Assembly (NCBI RefSeq): GCF_003050745.1
Contig: NZ_QAOF01000004.1
Coordinates: 62,001-126,000 of the forward strand
Direction of reading: 5' to 3'
DNA length: 64,000 nt
Source of the DNA: Sphingomonas sp. PP-CE-3G-477
GTDB lineage: Bacteria; Pseudomonadota; Alphaproteobacteria; Sphingomonadales; Sphingomonadaceae
The notes beneath the pieces are model-generated. The model searched no databases. It was given only the letters and a program-made list of their open reading frames with translations, and was not told the origin of the DNA. Numbering within the stretch: the first letter of the stretch is position 1; each line of letters starts with the position of its first letter. Below are positions 28,005 to 39,315 of this stretch, one piece after another. Made by a program: the position numbers and the translations under genes.

Positions 28005-30415
28005 AGTTCACCCTCAGCTGGCTCAAGCAGCACCTCGACACCAGCGCCACGCTCGACCAGATCGTCGAAGCGCTGACCCGCATCGGCCTCGAAGTCGAAG
28101 GCGTCGAGAATCCCGGCGAGAAGCTCGCCGCGTTCAAGATCGCCAAGGTACTCAGCGCAGAACGCCATCCGCAAGCCGACAAGCTCCAGATCCTGTCCGT
28201 CGACGCCGGTAACGGTCCGTTGCAAGTCGTCTGTGGCGCCCCCAACGCCCGCGCCGGCCTGGTCGGCGTGTTCGGCGCACCCGGTGCGTACGTCCCCGGC
28301 CTCGACGTCACGCTCAAGCTCGCCAGCATCCGTGGCGTCGAATCCAACGGCATGATGTGCTCGACGCGTGAGCTGGAACTCGGCGAGGATCACGACGGCA
28401 TCATCGAACTGCCCGCGGACGCCCCAATCGGCACCGCGTACCCCGACTATGCCGGCCTCACCGACCCGGTCATCGACGTGGCGATCACGCCCAACCGCCA
28501 GGACTGCATGGGCGTCCGCGGCATCGCGCGCGACCTTGCCGCTGCCGGCCTCGGCACGCTTACGCCGCTGACGTTCGACACGTTCACGAGCGAGGGCGCA
28601 GGTCCCGACGTCCGCACCGACGACACCGCTGGCTGCCCCGCCTTCTTCGCCCAAACCGTCACCGGCGTGACCAATGGCGAGTCCCCCGAATGGATGCGCC
28701 GCAGCCTGATCGCGATCGGCCAGAAGCCCATCTCCGCGCTCGTCGACATCACCAACTATCTGATGATCGACCTCGGCCGTCCGCTCCACGTCTACGACCG
28801 CGCGAAGCTTTCCGGCGGCCTCGTCGCGCGCAAGGCCAAGGACGGCGAGCAAGTCGTCGCGCTCAACGGCAAGACCTACACGCTCGACGCGACCATGACC
28901 GTCATCGCCGACGACACCGCCGTGCACGACATCGGCGGCATCATGGGCGGCGAGCATTCCGGCGTCTCGGCGGACACCACCGACGTGCTGATCGAATGCG
29001 CGTATTTCGATCCCGACCACATCGCCCGCACCGGCCAGAAGCTGACGCTCACCTCCGACGCGCGGAGCCGCTTCGAACGCGGCGTCGATCCGGCGTTCCT
29101 CGAAGATGGCCTCGCGATCGCCACCGCGCTCGTGCTCCACATCTGCGGCGGCACGGCCAGCGACGTCACGCGCTCGGGCGAACCCCCGCTCGAACCGCGC
29201 GTGATCTATTACGACCCGCGCCTTAGCGCAGACCTCGGTGGCCTCCACGTCGCCCCCGAACGCCAGGCGCGGACCTTGTTGTCGCTCGGCTTCACGATCG
29301 GCGCGATCACGTCCGCCGATGCGTTCAGCGACGCGCTGTTCTCCACGATCGAGGGCAAATGGCCGGTCACGGTCCCGAACTGGCGGCGCGATGTCGACGG
29401 CCCCGCCGACCTCGTCGAGGAGGTCGTCCGCATCGAGGGCATCGATAATATCCCCTCGACGCCGCTCCCGCGCATGCCCGGCGTCGCCAAGCCGACCGCC
29501 ACGCCCGAGCAGAAGCTCGAACGTAGGGCGCGCAGGGCCGCCGCTGCCCGTGGCATCGACGAGGCGGTAACCTGGAGCTTCCTCTCCGAAGCCGAAGCAG
29601 CCCCCTTCGGTGGCGGCGCGTGGATGCTCGCCAACCCGATCAGCGAAGACCTGAAAGTCATGCGCCCATCGCTGCTCCCCGGCCTGCTCGCAGCGACCGG
29701 CCGTAACCTCAAGCGTGGCCAGCAGAGCGTCCGCCTGTTCGAGATCGGCCGCCGTTATCTGGCCGAAGCCGAGCGCGCGACGCTCGGCGTAATTCTCGCC
29801 GGCGACCGCCGCCCCCGCGGCTGGCGCGAAGGCAAGGCCGCCAGCTTCGACGCGTATGACGCGAAGGCCGAAGCCTTGGCCCTTCTCGCGGCCTCGGGTG
29901 CGCCGGTCGATAATTTGCAGGTGATGGGCGAGGCCGGCGACGCATGGCACCCCGGGCAGTCGGGCACGCTTCGCCTCGGGCCGAAGACGGTGCTGGCGAG
30001 CTTCGGCATGCTTCATCCGTCTGTGCTGAAGGCGTTCGACCTCGACGGTGCGGTCGCCGCGGTAGAGGTCTATCTCGACGCGATCCCGCCCAAGCGCGCC
30101 ACCGGCTTCGCGCGTCCGGCCTATACCCCGCCAGCACTCCAAGCCGTCCGCCGCGACTTCGCGTTCCTCGTGCCGGCGGGGCTCGCCACTGACACGCTGG
30201 TCCGCGCGGTCAAGGGCGCCGACAAGGTCGCGATCGTCTCGGCGCGCGTGTTCGACGTGTTCACTGGGGCAGGGGTGGAGGACGGCCACAAGTCGGTCGC
30301 GGTCGAGATCGTCCTGCAACCGGCCGCCAAGAGCTTCACCGACGAAGAGATCAAGGCGATCGCCGACAAGGTCGTCGCGGCGGCCGCAAAACAGGGCGCG
30401 ACCCTGCGCGTTTAA
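28001..30415 (+). CDS. pheT: Phenylalanyl-tRNA synthetase beta subunit
   Basis: An 804-residue PheT. It begins [20 protein letters not shown]; the tRNA-binding EMAP-like domain follows ([20 protein letters not shown] at about residues 43-62, with VCGAPNAR). The B3/B4 editing region is in the middle ([20 protein letters not shown]), the B5 domain with CGGTASDV after it, and the C-terminal FDX-ACB domain ends at ATLRV. It helps position the tRNA and edits mischarged tyrosine. The start at 28001 lies in the pheS stop. Confidence 0.97.
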   Translation: MKFTLSWLKQHLDTSATLDQIVEALTRIGLEVEGVENPGEKLAAFKIAKVLSAERHPQADKLQILSVDAGNGPLQVVCGAPNARAGLVGVFGAPGAYVPGLDVTLKLASIRGVESNGMMCSTRELELGEDHDGIIELPADAPIGTAYPDYAGLTDPVIDVAITPNRQDCMGVRGIARDLAAAGLGTLTPLTFDTFTSEGAGPDVRTDDTAGCPAFFAQTVTGVTNGESPEWMRRSLIAIGQKPISALVDITNYLMIDLGRPLHVYDRAKLSGGLVARKAKDGEQVVALNGKTYTLDATMTVIADDTAVHDIGGIMGGEHSGVSADTTDVLIECAYFDPDHIARTGQKLTLTSDARSRFERGVDPAFLEDGLAIATALVLHICGGTASDVTRSGEPPLEPRVIYYDPRLSADLGGLHVAPERQARTLLSLGFTIGAITSADAFSDALFSTIEGKWPVTVPNWRRDVDGPADLVEEVVRIEGIDNIPSTPLPRMPGVAKPTATPEQKLERRARRAAAARGIDEAVTWSFLSEAEAAPFGGGAWMLANPISEDLKVMRPSLLPGLLAATGRNLKRGQQSVRLFEIGRRYLAEAERATLGVILAGDRRPRGWREGKAASFDAYDAKAEALALLAASGAPVDNLQVMGEAGDAWHPGQSGTLRLGPKTVLASFGMLHPSVLKAFDLDGAVAAVEVYLDAIPPKRATGFARPAYTPPALQAVRRDFAFLVPAGLATDTLVRAVKGADKVAIVSARVFDVFTGAGVEDGHKSVAVEIVLQPAAKSFTDEEIKAIADKVVAAAAKQGATLRV

Positions 30416-30417
30416 CC

Positions 30418-30514
30418 GTGCCCTCACCCTTCCCACGGCCAAGCGGCCGCGGGCCCCTTCCCTCTCCCCCGAGGGGAGAGGGAGAGACGCCAAAGGCGGC
30501 GAGGGTGAGGGCAC
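30418..30514. repeat. Palindromic repeat, family C-like
   Basis: Outer arms GTGCCCTCACCCT and AGGGTGAGGGCAC are inverted and complementary. A nested CTCTCCCCCGAGGGGAGAGG palindrome and a CGGCCGCGGGCCCC segment lie inside. It begins 3 bases after the pheT stop. Confidence 0.8.
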
Positions 30515-30550
30515 GCGCTGGCGTCCTCTCCACCCGAACCACCCTTCTTT

Positions 30551-30645
30551 CGTCATCCCCGCGGAGGCGGGGATCCAGACGGGCTAACCAAGCGATTCCA
30601 TCGACAGCGTCGCCACTCTGGATCCCCGCCTCCGCGGGGATGACA
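30551..30645. repeat. Palindromic repeat, family B, canonical copy
   Basis: Left unit CGTCATCCCCGCGGAGGCGG (then GGATCCAGA) and right unit CTGGATCCCCGCCTCCGCGG (then GGATGAC) are nearly perfect inverted repeats around a unique middle of about 37 bases. Confidence 0.9.
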
Positions 30646-30683
30646 CGAAGCGCATAGACCGTTCGACCGTCACGGAGACAGAG

Positions 30684-31565
30684 ATGACCGACCTGATCAC
30701 GATCGCCAACGACCACCTCACCGCGCAGATCAACCCGCACGGCGCCGAACTCACCCACCTCCACGACGCCGATGGCCGCGAACTGATGACTAACGCCGAC
30801 CCGGCCTTCTGGACCGGCCACGCCCCGATCCTCTTCCCCGTCGTCGGCGTCGTCAACGAAGGCGTCATCCGCCTCGACGGCCAAGCCTACCCGATGCAGA
30901 AGCACGGCTTCGCGCGTCATTCAACGTTCGAAATCGTCGCGCAGTCGGAAAGCTCCGCCACCTTCCGCCTCACCGACAGCGAGGAAACCCGGAAGGCCTA
31001 CCCGTTCGCGTTCGCCCTCGACATCGTCTTCACGTTGGACGGCGCGACGCTGACGCTCCAGGCGCACATCCACAACCGCACCGACGTTTCGATGCCGGCA
31101 AGCTTCGGCTTCCACCCCGCCTTCGCTTGGCCGCTCCCCTACGGCAAGCCCCGCGCAGACCACAGCATCACGTTCGACGCCGACGAACCCGGCAAGCTCA
31201 AGGCGATCAGCCCCGACGGCCACATCGCCGTCGACGAGCGCCCCTCGCCGGTCGAGGATCGCGTGATCGCCCTGCGCGACGAGCTGTTCGCCAAGGATGC
31301 GCTGGTCTGGGACCCGATCCATTCCGACACCGTCACCTATGGCGCCGAGACCGGCCCGCAGTTGAAGATCGCCTTCCCCGACACGCGCAAGCTCGGCATC
31401 TGGACCAAGCCCGGCGCGGCCTATGTCTGCGTCGAGCCGTGGCACGGCATCGCCGATCCCGAAGGCTATACCGGCGATTATCGTGACAAACCCGGTGTGT
31501 TCGAGATCCCCGCCGGCGGTACGAAGCGCATCGAGATGAGCGTGACGCTGGTCCAGGAACACTGA
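30684..31565 (+). CDS. Aldose 1-epimerase (galactose mutarotase-like) family protein
   Basis: A 293-residue beta-sandwich protein. Key segments are NPHGAELTHLHDADGRELM near residues 18-36, MQKHGFARHSTFE at about 72-84 with the catalytic histidine, FGFHPAFAWPL, and VEPWHGIADPEGY near the C-terminus. The layout fits the LacX-like branch of hexose mutarotases or hexose-6-phosphate epimerases. The exact sugar is unknown. A GGAG-like site precedes the ATG. It stands alone between two repeat regions. Confidence 0.87.
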   Translation: MTDLITIANDHLTAQINPHGAELTHLHDADGRELMTNADPAFWTGHAPILFPVVGVVNEGVIRLDGQAYPMQKHGFARHSTFEIVAQSESSATFRLTDSEETRKAYPFAFALDIVFTLDGATLTLQAHIHNRTDVSMPASFGFHPAFAWPLPYGKPRADHSITFDADEPGKLKAISPDGHIAVDERPSPVEDRVIALRDELFAKDALVWDPIHSDTVTYGAETGPQLKIAFPDTRKLGIWTKPGAAYVCVEPWHGIADPEGYTGDYRDKPGVFEIPAGGTKRIEMSVTLVQEH

Positions 31566-31569
31566 CGAA

Positions 31570-31680
31570 CTCCCCTCTCTGAAAGGGAGGGGCAGGGGGT
31601 GGGTAGGTTTCCGTATCACGGCACGGTCGCGACCAAAGGTGACCGACCCACCCCCAACCCCTCCCTTGCAGGGAGGGGAG
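31570..31680. repeat. Palindromic repeat, family C, variant with GGTGGGTAGG inner arms
   Basis: Left arm CTCCCCTCTCTGAAAGGGAG then GGGCAGGGGGTGGGTAGG; right arm CCGACCCACCCCCAACCCCT then CCCTTGCAGGGAGGGGAG. The two face each other around about 40 bases. It starts 5 bases after the aldose epimerase stop. The remaining 226 bases before prfC show nothing identifiable. Confidence 0.85.
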
Positions 31681-31906
31681 AGCGTTCATCTCCAAGGCCT
31701 CGAGGCGCTCCCACTACACAGCAACAGCGCCTCGCGCGCACGCCCCTCTGTCCTCCACGCCTCACATCTGCCAAGAGCGGCATTAAGCCCGCCGCGTTCT
31801 CCAACTGCATCCCGCCACACCGCGCGCGGACTGCAGCTTGGGCCTAACCCGGCCTAACCTTCTTTTCCCAGCCAAGTCCGACGACTCGGCTCACCGGACC
31901 GACGCC

Positions 31907-33475
<1,569 letters not shown>

Positions 33476-33486
33476 CCGGATCGGCA

Positions 33487-33520
33487 AGGCATCGGGGCGG
33501 CCAACGCCGCCCCAATGCTT
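33487..33520. terminator. Bidirectional terminator between prfC and the hydrolase gene
   Basis: A 13-bp stem (GCATCGGGGCGGC with GCCGCCCCAATGC, one mismatch) around a short CAAC loop. It is centred between two convergent stop codons and suits both directions. Confidence 0.7.
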
Positions 33521-33525
33521 CGTAA

Positions 33526-34656
33526 TTACCGCTTTGGCGCGGCCGCAAACGCCGCCTTCAGGTGCGCGATCGCCAGCGTGTTCGCGTCCTGCGCGCCGCG
33601 TACGACCATGCCCATGTCGAAGAACTCGTGCGTCACGCCTGGAAACGTGCGCTGCTCGACCTTGTCGCCGGCCGCACGCATCGCCGCCGCGAGCGTCTCG
33701 CCGTCGGAGCGTAGCGGATCGATCTGCGCATTGATGATCGTCGTCGGTGGCAGGCCGCGCAGGTTCGCCTTGACGAGGTTCAGGCGCGGGTCCTGCGCAT
33801 CGGCTGGCATGGCCTGGTAATAATGCCCGAACCACTTCAGCATCGCGCCGTTGAGCGGCTTCGCATTGGCCGAGTCCATCCGCGAGGGCAGCGTCATGCT
33901 GCTGTTGGCGATCGGATAGACTGACAGGATGTGCAGCGGCGTGGTCAGGCGATTGTCGCGTGCATAGATCGCGGTCGCGACGGCCAGATTGCCGCCTGCG
34001 CTCTCACCGGCGACCGCGATCTTGCGCGGATCGCCGCCCCAGGATGCGGCGTTCTGCAGCGTCCAGCGATAGGCGGCGGCAGCGTCGTCGTGCTGTGCAG
34101 GAAACTTGAATTCCGGTGCGTGGCGGTATTCGACCGATACGACGATCGCGCCAAGCTGCTTGGCGAGCAGGCGCGGGGCAGCATCATAAGTGTCGACAGT
34201 TGCGATCACCCAGCCCCCACCGTGATAATAGACGATCACCGGGAGGTTCTTCGCGTTCGCTAGCGACGCAGGCTTGTAGATCCGCGCGAACTGGTTGGCA
34301 TCGCTGCCATAAGGAACGTCCCGCGTCGTCACTGTGGAGTCGGGCGTCGCCGACAGGCCGTGCTTGACCATCACCGCCTTGGCGGCGTCGGCGGCGGACG
34401 GCTGGGTACGCGCGACGGCGGGCGTCAGCGTCTCGATCGGCTTGCCACCAAGCGCCGCCAGCTGGTCGAGCACTACCTGCATGTCCGGCGCGGCCTTGGC
34501 CGGCTTCGTCGCGGCCACGGGCGGTGGGGGCGGGGGAGCGGCATCGACCGATCGTGCCGACTGCGCGACCGCGTGGGTCGTCAGCGCGATCCCGGAAGTC
34601 GTGATCAGCGCTGCGGCGGCAAGCGCCGTCATGGCGCGCGACGAACGATTGGTCAT
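33526..34656 (-). CDS. Exported alpha/beta hydrolase (HSL family esterase)
   Basis: A 376-residue secreted hydrolase with a signal peptide (cleavage near AVAQ, residue 32), a proline run (APPPPPPV) and a linker. The hydrolase core has the oxyanion motif YYHGGGW, the nucleophile elbow GESAGGN, the aspartate in the segment AQIDPLRSDG and the histidine in GVTHEFFDMG. This is the hormone-sensitive-lipase-like esterase family, acting on short acyl or aryl esters. The substrate is unknown. The ATG at 34656 could be replaced by an ATG eight codons later without loss of the signal peptide. Confidence 0.88.
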   Translation of the reverse strand: MTNRSSRAMTALAAAALITTSGIALTTHAVAQSARSVDAAPPPPPPVAATKPAKAAPDMQVVLDQLAALGGKPIETLTPAVARTQPSAADAAKAVMVKHGLSATPDSTVTTRDVPYGSDANQFARIYKPASLANAKNLPVIVYYHGGGWVIATVDTYDAAPRLLAKQLGAIVVSVEYRHAPEFKFPAQHDDAAAAYRWTLQNAASWGGDPRKIAVAGESAGGNLAVATAIYARDNRLTTPLHILSVYPIANSSMTLPSRMDSANAKPLNGAMLKWFGHYYQAMPADAQDPRLNLVKANLRGLPPTTIINAQIDPLRSDGETLAAAMRAAGDKVEQRTFPGVTHEFFDMGMVVRGAQDANTLAIAHLKAAFAAAPKR

Positions 34657-34761
34657 ATGATGGAATATCCTGTTCGAGTGCCCCCACTCGCCGGCTTAAA
34701 CCTCAATCATACCGACTTCGTTCCGGTGATCGGACCGTAACCCACGCATATCAAACGTATT

Positions 34762-36090
34762 TCAAAAGGTGGTCGGCCGTCCAGCTACCCAGGTTTCGAC
34801 GACCTTGTCGGCATCGCCGATCGATCGCGCGGGATTGCCGTCGAGCACGAGCAGGTCGGCGCGCAGTCCCGGCGCGATGATACCGCGGTCGCGCAACGCC
34901 AGCAGGCCCGCAGCGTTCGCGGTGGCCACCTGCAACGCCTGTACCGGGGGCAGTCCGGCCTGCACCATCAGCGCGAGTTCCCGGTGTTCGGCGATGCCGG
35001 GAACGCGAACCGCACTTGCGCCACTGTCGGTGCCGAAACCGATCTTCACGCCGGCATCGTAGAGCGTCTTCAGGTTGCGCAGGTTCATCGCCAGCGACGT
35101 GCGCGCGTCGGCGGTCTTTGGATCTGTCAGGATCTTGGCGCGCCATGCCGGATCGTCGATCTGCCGGGCAAGCGCCGGTGACAGCGCCGCCCGTGCGAAC
35201 GGGGTCAGCGTCCACGGCGCGCGATCGGCCCAGGCGAACGTCGCTTCGTCGAGCTGGAGCGTGGCGATGTACCAGACCCCCTTCGCCTTCAGCGTCGCAA
35301 CGAAGCTTGGTGGCACAGGCTTGTCGCGAACGCCGTGTGCGATGATGTCCGCACCTGCCGCGACGATCGCCTCGGCATCCGCCAGATCGTGGATATGCGC
35401 GGCGACGCGAAGCCCGCGCGCATGCGCCTCGGCGATCACGGCGTTGTAGATCGCCGGGCTCATCTTCGCCGGTACGCTGCCGCCGAAATCGTCAAGCCAC
35501 AGCTTTACCAGGTCGGTCTTCTCGGCGGCCATCATCGCCACCGCCTTGCGTGCCTCGTCCGCCGTCGACGGACGGAAGAGCTGGTCAGGACCGACCTTGA
35601 GCATCGACTGGGGCGGCGCGCCGTTGGGAACGCCGATGCCCTGCATCACCCCGAACAGGTCTGCGCCAGCGATCCCCCCGGCATGGGCGTCGGCACGGAT
35701 GGCGGCGAACGACGGCGCGTTGTTGCCCAGTGCGGTCACCGTGGTGACGCCGTAGCGGCGGAACTGCGCGAGCTGCGCGACGATGTTGGCGCGTGTGTAG
35801 TTCTGCGCGCCGGTCTCGGTGCCGCTCACCTGCCCGACATGGCTATGGTCGGAGATCAGCCCCGGTATCACGCTGCGCCCGTGATAGTCGCGTCGCTCGG
35901 CCCCGCCCGGAACCGCGACCTTGCCCGCCGCGACGATCCGCCCTTCGGTAATCACGATCGTCGCATCCTCGACCGGTGCGCCGCCGCGCCCGTCGATCAG
36001 CCGGACCCCGGTGATCGCCACGGTCTGCGCGAGCGCGGGCGTCGCGAGGGCACTGGCGGCCAGCAAGCCCGAAACCAGATAGCGCATCAT
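34762..36090 (-). CDS. Exported amidohydrolase family protein
   Basis: A 442-residue secreted metal-dependent hydrolase. It has a signal peptide (residues 1-21, ATPALAQ), then the amidohydrolase strand VRLIDGRGGAPVEDATIVI and the metal motif SDHSHVG near residues 80-86. Later ligands are in VAAHIHD, IAHGVRD and FGTDSGA. The C-terminal strands (GIIAPGLRADLLVLDGNPAR) close the composite domain. The family includes imidazolonepropionase-like and prolidase-like enzymes. The substrate is not predictable. Its start overlaps the stop of the bacteriophytochrome gene by four bases (ATGA), so it is co-translated with a photoreceptor kinase, an odd pairing. Confidence 0.85.
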   Translation of the reverse strand: MMRYLVSGLLAASALATPALAQTVAITGVRLIDGRGGAPVEDATIVITEGRIVAAGKVAVPGGAERRDYHGRSVIPGLISDHSHVGQVSGTETGAQNYTRANIVAQLAQFRRYGVTTVTALGNNAPSFAAIRADAHAGGIAGADLFGVMQGIGVPNGAPPQSMLKVGPDQLFRPSTADEARKAVAMMAAEKTDLVKLWLDDFGGSVPAKMSPAIYNAVIAEAHARGLRVAAHIHDLADAEAIVAAGADIIAHGVRDKPVPPSFVATLKAKGVWYIATLQLDEATFAWADRAPWTLTPFARAALSPALARQIDDPAWRAKILTDPKTADARTSLAMNLRNLKTLYDAGVKIGFGTDSGASAVRVPGIAEHRELALMVQAGLPPVQALQVATANAAGLLALRDRGIIAPGLRADLLVLDGNPARSIGDADKVVETWVAGRPTTF

Positions 36091-38255
36091 CGTTCATCCT
36101 CGATCGGTGCCGTCATCACGACGCGCAGCCCGGGCATGTTGTCGTCCTGCTCGATCGTCCCCGACAGTCCGGCGACCACCGCGTTCATCATCCGGCTGCC
36201 GAACCCGACTCGTCCGTCCGTCGCGGGCGCACCCTTGCCGACGCCCTTGTCCGCGACGATCAGCCGCAACCGGCTACGATGCTGTTCGAGCGCGATCAGG
36301 ATCGGGCCGGGCTTGCCGGCATAGGCATATTTGCTGGCGTTGATGATCAGTTCGGTCAGCACCAGTCCGATGTTCACCGCGCGGTCTGTGGGTACCAGCA
36401 CCGGCGCCAGATCCAGGCTGATGTGTGCCGACCAGTCTTCGCCGAGCGACGTCTTCATGTCGTCCGCGAGTTCCTCCAGATACCGCGACAGGTCGACCGA
36501 CTCGACCTGATCGTCGCGGTACAGCCGGCGGTGGACCAGCGCGACCGCTGCGAGCCGCGCCTGTGCTTCGGCCAGATGCGCCTTCACCTTCGCATCGTCA
36601 GACGACTTCGCCTGCAGCGACAGGAACGCCGCAACCAGTTGCAGGCTGTTCTGCACGCGGTGATTGACCTCCTTCATCAGGACGTCCTTCTGCGCGATCA
36701 GTGCATCCTTGTCGGCGAGCGTCCGCTGGAGGTCGGCGTTCAGCAACCGTAGTCGCTGGTTGACGTACGCATCGTGGAACGCCCGACGCAGCCGGTGCGC
36801 GGCCTCGATCTCCTCGCGCGTCCAGCGTCGCGAGCGACCGCTGACCGCCTGCGTCCAGGATTCGAACGAGGTACGCGGCGTCAGCATCGCATTCGGATCG
36901 AGCGAAACCGCCTTGTGAGGATTGCCCGCCCACTCGACCTCTTCGATCTGCTCGGCACGAAACCACAGCAGCACCGCTCCCTCGTCGACCAGCGACAGCG
37001 CGAGCAGACCGCTTGCCTGCGCACGGTATGCTTCGGCGCGGGGAAACAGCGACGGCAGCTCGTGTGTCGTGAACGGCTCGATCACACCGCGCGTGCGTGC
37101 CCATGCCGCGAGATCGAGAATGTCGTCCTTGCTCGGACACGGCCCGTCGGTGTCGACGATCGTGCCCTCGACATAGGCGAAACCGTCGCCGCCGAGCATC
37201 CGCCGAAGATCGTCGCGCAACGCGGCGACGATGCTGCGCGGGGCCGGTTCGGTCGCGAGCTTGGGGATGACCGCATCCTCCGCCGCGCGCAGCCGCAGCC
37301 GCTCGCGGTACGTCTCCGCCTCTTCCTTCGCGCGGATCTGGCGCGCCAGCCCGCTGGCCAGCGTCGCCGACGCCGCACGAATGTCAGGAGTCAGGCCCTT
37401 TGGCGTGCCGTGATGGCAGGCGATCAGGCCCCAGAGCAGCCCGTCCTTGACGATCGAGATCGATGCGGATGCCGCCACGCCCATGTTGGCGAGATAGCGC
37501 AGATGGATCGGCGACACGCTGCGTAGCGCGACGTCACTCAGGTCGAGCGTCTCGAACCCTGCCGGGCGCAGCACCGCAGGCACGTAATCGATCGTCGGGA
37601 TCGTCCGCGTCCGGTTGCGCACGTACAGCGCACGCGCCTGTTTTGGGATGTCCGACGCGGGGAAATGGTGATTGAGGAAGGTGCCGAGCCCTGTCGCCTT
37701 GTCCTCGGCCATCACGCGGCCCGCCTCGTCGTCGAGGAAGCGATAGACCATGACGCGGTCGAAGCCCGTCAACTGCCGGAACGCAGTCGCGGCGCGCTCG
37801 CACAACGTCTGGAGGTTGCTCGCGCGCTCGAACGTCATCGCCATCGCGTTGAGACGGCCGAGCATGCCGGCCGCAGTGACCGGTTCCGCTTCGACGGGTT
37901 CGAGTTCGACCAGCACATGCTCGGCGGTGCGGTGAAGGGTGACGTCGAACCGTTCGGTCAGGCCCGCTACCGGCAGTCCGGCGAGTGCCACGCCAGCGAC
38001 CGTGTCGTTGGCGGTGAGTGTCGCACCGATGTCCTGCGCCAACAGCGCCGACAAGTCGTTGCCGAGCCAGTCGGGGGTCAGGCGAGTTTCGAGATCGCCC
38101 GCGCCCGCCACGACCGTCAGGCTGGTCGCATCGGCGACGAGCAGCAGGCCATGCGGCTGGATCGCACCGGGGATGTGGATCGGCTCGCGGTCGCACGCAT
38201 TGAGGTCCAGCCCCACGCCATCGGTGGAACCGGCAATATCGCTCGACGCGTTCAT
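36087..38255 (-). CDS. Bacteriophytochrome histidine kinase (HisKA_2 type)
   Basis: A 722-residue photoreceptor kinase. The bilin-binding cysteine is C21 in NACDREPIHIPGAIQPHG, within the PAS domain. The GAF domain (about 138-310) has the conserved PASDIPKQARALY, and a PHY domain follows. The kinase is of the HisKA_2/HWE group, with phospho-accepting H532 in KEVNHRVQNSLQLVAAFLSL, then a GHKL ATPase (LTELIINASKYAYAGK, VGFGSRMMNAVV). It should sense red/far-red light through biliverdin. No heme oxygenase or response regulator gene is adjacent. HisKA_2 kinases often feed the PhyR general stress pathway, which is an inference here. Confidence 0.93.
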   Translation of the reverse strand: MNASSDIAGSTDGVGLDLNACDREPIHIPGAIQPHGLLLVADATSLTVVAGAGDLETRLTPDWLGNDLSALLAQDIGATLTANDTVAGVALAGLPVAGLTERFDVTLHRTAEHVLVELEPVEAEPVTAAGMLGRLNAMAMTFERASNLQTLCERAATAFRQLTGFDRVMVYRFLDDEAGRVMAEDKATGLGTFLNHHFPASDIPKQARALYVRNRTRTIPTIDYVPAVLRPAGFETLDLSDVALRSVSPIHLRYLANMGVAASASISIVKDGLLWGLIACHHGTPKGLTPDIRAASATLASGLARQIRAKEEAETYRERLRLRAAEDAVIPKLATEPAPRSIVAALRDDLRRMLGGDGFAYVEGTIVDTDGPCPSKDDILDLAAWARTRGVIEPFTTHELPSLFPRAEAYRAQASGLLALSLVDEGAVLLWFRAEQIEEVEWAGNPHKAVSLDPNAMLTPRTSFESWTQAVSGRSRRWTREEIEAAHRLRRAFHDAYVNQRLRLLNADLQRTLADKDALIAQKDVLMKEVNHRVQNSLQLVAAFLSLQAKSSDDAKVKAHLAEAQARLAAVALVHRRLYRDDQVESVDLSRYLEELADDMKTSLGEDWSAHISLDLAPVLVPTDRAVNIGLVLTELIINASKYAYAGKPGPILIALEQHRSRLRLIVADKGVGKGAPATDGRVGFGSRMMNAVVAGLSGTIEQDDNMPGLRVVMTAPIEDER

Positions 38256-38334
38256 CTACCCGAAACTCTCCTATCGAGCCCCGATCATGCAGCCCCCGGC
38301 GGAACAAAGCAAATACCCGCAGCGGGTTACGATA

Positions 38335-39315
38335 TTAATCTGAAGCAATATCGCGCGGTGCGGACCCGGCATAGCGGCGCGCGATCATGGCGCAGGCGAT
38401 CAGCTGCAGCTGGTGGAACAGCATGACGGGCAGCAGGATCACGCCGACCTGCGCGGGCGGGAACAGCACGCCCGCCATCGGCACGCCAGACGCGAGGCTC
38501 TTCTTGGAGCCGCAGAACTGCAGCACGATCGCATCCTCGCGGGGCAGCTTCATCAGCCGGGCAACGGCAAACGTCAGCCCGAGCACGAAGGCGAGCAACG
38601 CGGCGCACAGCAGGCCGATCAGGATCAGGTCGCCGATCGACAATTTGGTCCACAGTCCCTCGACCACCGCGGCACCGAACGCGCTGTAGACGACCAGCAG
38701 AATCGAACCCCGATCGACCACCGTCAGCAGGCCCTTGTTGCGTGTTACCCATGCACCGATCCACGGCCGCAGCAGATGCCCGCCGACGAACGGCACGAGC
38801 AGTTGCAGCACGATCGCCTCGATACTCTCAATCGAGATCCCGCCGCTGCCCGAAGTGTTCATCAGCAGCGCGACCAGCGCCGGCGTGACGAGAATACCGA
38901 GCAGGTTCGAGAACGACGCGCTGCACACCGCCGCCGCGACATTGCCGCGCGCGATCGCGGTGAAGGCGATCGACGACTGCACGGTCGAAGGAAGCAAGGT
39001 CAGGAACAACAACCCGGCGGCAAGCGGTCCGGTCACGAACGGCAACGCGGTCAGCCCGAGTCCGAACAGCGGGAACGCGACGAAGGTGATGGCCAGCACC
39101 GCCAGATGCAGCTTCCAGTTGCGCAGCCCCGCCCAGATCGCATCGCGCGACAGCTTCGCGCCGTGGAGGAAGAACAGCAGGACGATGCCGATATCGGCGG
39201 CGTAACCGACGATCGTCGCCATCTCGCCGCGTGCCGGTAGCAGGCTCGCCAGCACGACGGTGCCGAGCAGCATCAGGATGAACGGCTCGAAGACCGCGAG
39301 GAAACGTCCGATCAC
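38335..39315 (-). CDS. Bile acid:sodium symporter family transporter (SBF-like)
   Basis: A 326-residue membrane protein with about nine to ten hydrophobic segments. The pattern LLFLTLLPSTVQSSIAFTAI with NVAAAVCSASFSNLLG and FCGSKKSLASGVPMAG is that of the SBF-like (YfeH) group, whose substrate is unknown. The start overlaps the adenine deaminase stop by four bases. It is therefore likely to be co-expressed with purine salvage, but transport of a purine is speculation. Confidence 0.85.
   Translation of the reverse strand: MIGRFLAVFEPFILMLLGTVVLASLLPARGEMATIVGYAADIGIVLLFFLHGAKLSRDAIWAGLRNWKLHLAVLAITFVAFPLFGLGLTALPFVTGPLAAGLLFLTLLPSTVQSSIAFTAIARGNVAAAVCSASFSNLLGILVTPALVALLMNTSGSGGISIESIEAIVLQLLVPFVGGHLLRPWIGAWVTRNKGLLTVVDRGSILLVVYSAFGAAVVEGLWTKLSIGDLILIGLLCAALLAFVLGLTFAVARLMKLPREDAIVLQFCGSKKSLASGVPMAGVLFPPAQVGVILLPVMLFHQLQLIACAMIARRYAGSAPRDIASD

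Noticed and set aside
27950..30556. An 868-codon minus-strand frame across pheT
   Set aside because: It is fully antisense to pheT, and its translation has no recognisable domain.
31690..31906. A small gene or riboswitch before prfC
   Set aside because: No frame with a start and ribosome site and no conserved secondary structure could be recognised by eye.
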